Assembly: GCA_031282535.1 (NCBI GenBank)
Contig: JAITDM010000151.1
Span: 1-5,116 of the forward strand
Reading direction: 5' to 3'
Length of the DNA stretch: 5,116 bases
Source: Oscillospiraceae bacterium
Lineage (GTDB): Bacteria; Bacillota; Clostridia; Oscillospirales; UBA929
In this document: piece after piece, positions 4,775 to 5,116 of the stretch
Position numbering within the stretch: position 1 is the first letter of the stretch
Layout: the number at the start of each line of letters is the position of its first letter
Made by a program: the position numbers and the translations under genes
Notes under the pieces: model-generated
What the model was told of the DNA's origin: nothing
The model's database searches: none
The model's input: only the letters and a program-made list of their open reading frames with translations

Positions 4775-5116
4775 ATGTCCAGCAGATTGTTTCAAGGCAT
4801 CGTCGCCCAAATGAAAGACGCCGTGGACGACGTCATCGGCGTGATGGACGCGAGCGGGGAAGTGGTGGCCTGCACCGACGCGTCCCTGGTGGGCCGGGTG
4901 TGGGAAGACGCCGCCGGCGAACTGTCCCTGCGCACGGACCCTGTCGTCGTACTGAACGGTTACACGTTCAAGACCCTGATCAGTTGGGGGCTGCAGTACG
5001 ACTACGCCGTGTTCGTGGAGGGGGAGGACGCCGCCGCGCGCGAGGTGTGCCTGCTTTCGGCGGTGGCGCTGAACGGCGCCAAGACCTTCTACGACGAAAA
5101 ACACGACAAGACCACC
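4775..5116 (+). CDS. CdaR/PucR-like regulator, N-terminal part (runs off right edge)
   Basis: The first 114 codons are visible and remain open to the window end. The protein starts MSSRLFQGIVAQMKD, then IGVMDASGEVVACTD (21-35) and VGRVWED (39-45). This pattern of a helical start, a 'V-M-D-x-x-G-x-(I/V)-(I/V)-A' strand and a following G-R segment resembles the putative sugar-diacid-recognition domain at the N-terminus of CdaR-type regulators, some of which end in a PucR-type helix-turn-helix. The DNA-binding end would lie outside the window, so a regulator role is inferred from the N-terminus and memory of the family only. The ATG at 4775 follows AGGAGG (4761-4766) by 8 nt. An in-frame TTG at 4685 with its own AGGAGAGG (4668-4675) could give a 30-residue extension, but that extension is not family-like. 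It is divergent from the epimerase gene, which may be a target. Confidence 0.6.
   Translation, partial: MSSRLFQGIVAQMKDAVDDVIGVMDASGEVVACTDASLVGRVWEDAAGELSLRTDPVVVLNGYTFKTLISWGLQYDYAVFVEGEDAAAREVCLLSAVALNGAKTFYDEKHDKTT

Overview
GC-rich chromosomal DNA from a Bacillota bacterium, most likely a high-GC member of class Clostridia. This rests on a bifunctional HPr kinase/phosphorylase gene (hprK) followed with an ATGA overlap by a PHP-domain phosphatase, a rpsF-ssb-rpsR operon, strong purine-rich Shine-Dalgarno sites before most genes, and near-consensus sigma-A type promoters. No phage, CRISPR, transposase or defence gene is visible. The genes are mostly housekeeping; the less ordinary content is in the leaders and intergenic repeats.

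Layout. Positions 1-294 (minus) hold the N-terminal 98 codons of a PHP phosphatase that runs off the left edge. Positions 291-1244 (minus) hold hprK, translationally coupled to it. The 237 bp between hprK and rpsF carry two back-to-back promoters: one for hprK, with a short leader, and one for rpsF, with a leader of about 95 nt that can fold around an unpaired CCG and may be an S6:S18 autoregulatory element. Positions 1482-2637 (plus) hold rpsF (S6), ssb and rpsR (S18, zinc-binding type). A strong GC hairpin precedes rpsR and a stem-loop terminator follows it.

A short region of 7-bp periodic repeats (2691-2760) separates that operon from a deoxycytidylate-deaminase-like gene (2783-3274, plus). 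Convergent to it lies an NAD(P)-dependent epimerase/dehydratase of the extended SDR type (3309-4325, minus). Its leader holds two tandem 32-bp units, each folding into a 6-bp GC hairpin. A 449-bp intergenic region then separates it from a divergent gene (4775 to the right edge, plus), whose N-terminus resembles a CdaR/PucR-like sugar-diacid-recognition regulator. That region contains a 21-bp AT-rich palindrome, a candidate promoter and a 10-bp leader hairpin.

How the genes relate. HprK sets carbon catabolite control through HPr Ser46. S6 and S18 bind each other in the 30S platform, and ssb lies between their genes as in many bacteria. The deaminase supplies dUMP for thymidylate synthesis. The divergent regulator and epimerase may form a regulator-target pair in sugar metabolism, but that is inferred only from their arrangement.
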